From positions 1-40,434 of the forward strand of contig NZ_BSND01000012.1 in NCBI RefSeq assembly GCF_030159795.1: a stretch of DNA of 40,434 nt, written 5' to 3'. The notes under the pieces were generated by a model, which saw only the letters and a program-made list of their open reading frames with translations, did no database searches and was not told the DNA's origin. Source of the DNA: Methylophaga thalassica. Lineage in GTDB: Bacteria > Pseudomonadota > Gammaproteobacteria > Nitrosococcales > Methylophagaceae. Both the position numbers and the translations under genes were made by a program. Below, piece after piece: positions 39,444 through 40,434 of the stretch; position 1 is the first letter of the stretch, and each line of letters starts with the position of its first letter.

Positions 39444-39644
39444 TCAGGCTTGGTGCAGCTCATCCAGATCAATATATTCATCATTGTTCTGTAAGTAATC
39501 CTGAACATTTTGACATTGTTCAACAGAGTCATAATGACCATAGGTGTATTCAGTTTCTTCAACGGTAAACACTAAAGCCCACTGGTTGATTTGATGAATG
39601 AAGTGAAAATTGAATTGAAAAAAAAGTAACTCTGAAGACCACAT
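39444..39644 (-). CDS. Unknown 66-residue protein
   Basis: An acidic, aromatic-rich protein (MWSSELLFFQFNFHFIHQ... ending DLDELHQA). AAGGA 8 bases before the ATG supports expression. No family recognised. It lies upstream of parA on the same strand with an operator array at each side. Confidence 0.6.
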   Translation of the reverse strand: MWSSELLFFQFNFHFIHQINQWALVFTVEETEYTYGHYDSVEQCQNVQDYLQNNDEYIDLDELHQA

Positions 39645-39687
39645 AAAAAATCCTTTTTCTGTTTCCTTAACTGTTACGGATAATTAT

Positions 39688-39728
39688 ACTCATTTACTCA
39701 TAATGAGTAAATACACATTTACACATTT
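39688..39728. promoter_or_regulatory. ACTC/GAGT array upstream of the 66-residue gene
   Basis: ACTC (39688), ACTC (39696), then GAGT (39705), ACAC (39713) and ACAC (39721). The phase slips by one base between the second and third tetramers, so binding may be weaker. The site is 44 bp upstream of the start at 39644. Confidence 0.55.
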
Positions 39729-39814
39729 AATCATTGAAAATTCAGATCATTAACCTGACATCAATCTAGTGAAGTAGGGTAGGGCGGTAACTGGTGAACT
39801 GCTCCGCTTATCGT

Positions 39815-39842
39815 GTGTATCTGAGTAATTGTGTAAATACTC
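39815..39842. promoter_or_regulatory. ACTC/GAGT array near the origin
   Basis: GTGT (39815), GAGT (39823), GTGT (39831) and ACTC (39839) in 8-bp phase. No gene starts nearby, so it may be a part of the centromere or link partition to the origin. Confidence 0.5.
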
Positions 39843-40079
39843 ATTATCAAATCAATAACAGCAAAACGCCCTCGTTTTTGCTGTTCTCTACAATATCGAG
39901 CGGTTCACCTGCGAGATATGCGCCCCAGCTCCAAGCCTTAAAAAAGTTCACTGAATTAGCTGATAAAAAGCTTGCCCTCAAATCTCAAAATGACATCACC
40001 CTGAAGACGTAGGGCATCACGGCCTGAAAGCTGTACTGGCTGTTTTACGATCATGGCCGTTGAGAAAGGTTTATAGGCT
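39843..40079. other. Intergenic stretch without a supported gene
   Basis: About 240 bp between the last operator array and the hairpin cluster. A possible 72-codon frame (39794-40012, GTG start) has no ribosome-binding site and no family signature. I see no further repeats here. Confidence 0.5.
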
Positions 40080-40239
40080 GTTGGCCTTCGGCCAACTCAT
40101 TATCAAGGCTACCGCGTAGCGGTAGGGGGAAGGTTAGGGTCAAATCATCGTGCCGTTAGGCACTCATTATCTAGGCTGCAAGCGTAGCGCAGCAGGGCGT
40201 AAGGCTAGGGTCGCCATAGGCGACACTCAGCGAAGCTGA
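40080..40239. repeat. Cluster of six small hairpins by the origin
   Basis: Stems: GTTGGCC/GGCCAAC (40080-40096), CTACCGC/GCGGTAG (40109-40125), GTGCC/GGCAC (40150-40163), GCTGC/GCAGC (40175-40193), GTCGCC/GGCGAC (40210-40224) and TCAGC/GCTGA (40227-40239). Linkers repeat in tandem (ACTCATTATCnAGGCT, then AAGGnTAGGGTC). Stems differ in sequence but remain paired, and several loops read TAG. They may fold in single-stranded DNA during replication or transfer, or in an RNA. Confidence 0.75.
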
Positions 40240-40240
40240 C

Positions 40241-40381
40241 TTTTCCACAGCTTTGGTTAGTGTAATAACAGAGTTATAAAGAGTTATAGTAGTGTTACAA
40301 CAGTGTTAAGGAAAAAAAACCGCCTCTAAGTCCATGAAAATAAAAACGAATTTTAAAGGGTGCGTGTGTGATTCCCGAAAC
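40241..40381 (+). other. oriV: Origin core: DnaA box and AT-rich stretch
   Basis: TTTTCCACA at 40241-40249 fits the DnaA box consensus TTWTNCACA. An AT-rich stretch with repeated AGTTATA and GTGTTA follows (40260-40350), then the first iteron (about 40361). Together with positions 1-160 this forms a typical iteron origin across the ends of the window. Confidence 0.75.
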
Positions 40382-40434
40382 AAGCGTGTGTAATAGACGA
40401 AACAAGCGTGTGTGATTCCCGAAAAAACGTGTGT
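40382..40434 (+). repeat. Terminal overlap showing circularity
   Basis: These 53 bases are identical to 1-53, including two and a half iterons. The most economical reading is an untrimmed assembly overlap of a 40,381-bp circle; an extra run of iterons is the alternative. Confidence 0.85.

Noticed and set aside
39794-40012. 72-codon frame near the origin
   Set aside because: GTG start without a ribosome-binding site, no family pattern, and it runs through repeated regulatory DNA.
40080-40239. CRISPR array
   Set aside because: The repeats are short, unequally spaced and part of hairpins; there are no cas genes.
1-40434. tRNA or rRNA genes
   Set aside because: I saw no cloverleaf with conserved T-arm sequence and no rRNA-like stretch on either strand; a tRNAscan run would settle it.

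Overview
The window reads as a complete circular conjugative plasmid from a proteobacterium, most likely a gammaproteobacterium; I cannot name the genus. The last 53 bases (40382-40434) repeat the first 53 exactly, so the molecule is probably a 40,381-bp circle with an assembly overlap. The backbone is moderately AT-rich. It carries an iteron-type origin with a RepA (PF10134-like) initiator, a full VirB1-VirB11/VirD4 type IV secretion system (T4SS), a MOBP relaxase with an IncP-like nick site, a ParFG-type partition pair and SSB.

Layout. About 40080-255 is the origin: small hairpins, a DnaA box, an AT-rich stretch and seven iterons, followed by repA (256-1314). From 1504 to 15584 runs one long T4SS operon: virB1, an unknown gene, virB2, virB3, virB4, virB5, an EexN-like lipoprotein, virB6 to virB11, virD4, an LPD7-type protein and an OmpA-like lipoprotein. 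A transposon of 6,621 bp (16330-22950) follows. It has matching ends and a perfect 8-bp target duplication. It carries a giant single-polypeptide restriction-modification gene (type ISP) directly upstream of an ISL3-family transposase. It has split a conserved plasmid gene into two in-frame halves (22951-23328 and 15986-16321, minus strand). From 23329 to 25800 lie a DUF3560/ArdC-like gene, two related structured leaders and a 161-bp tandem repeat. From 25900 to 34517 is an accessory region with two CsrA paralogues, two paralogous short tyrosine recombinases, HigBA, HicAB, an orphan Phd/YefM antitoxin, an AbiEii-like toxin with a partner gene, a secreted nuclease-like protein and several unknown small genes. 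From 34552 to 37865 is the mobilisation region: relaxase and mobC on the minus strand, oriT, then a traKLM/stbABC-like operon on the plus strand. From 38132 to 39644 the leading region carries ssb, parG, parA and a small unknown gene, all on the minus strand.

How it works together. The relaxase and MobC would nick at 36217/36218 and pass the plus strand through VirD4 and the VirB channel, with ssb and parFG entering early. Repeated signals bind the backbone together. Seven arrays of ACTC/GAGT tetramers in 8-bp phase, like known ParG operators, lie at the T4SS promoter, around ssb/parFG and near the origin. Three long covarying hairpins with DnaA-box-like arms follow repA and lie in the leading region.

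Most unusual observations: the ISL3 transposon with a type ISP cargo and its reconstructable target gene; two ~260-bp 5' leaders with covarying helices that hide the ribosome-binding site of two plasmid genes; a C-terminal domain shared by the AbiEii-like toxin and the protein encoded next to VirD4, perhaps a secretion or docking tail; the plasmid-wide ParG-like operator network; and hairpins with conserved TAG loops near the origin.
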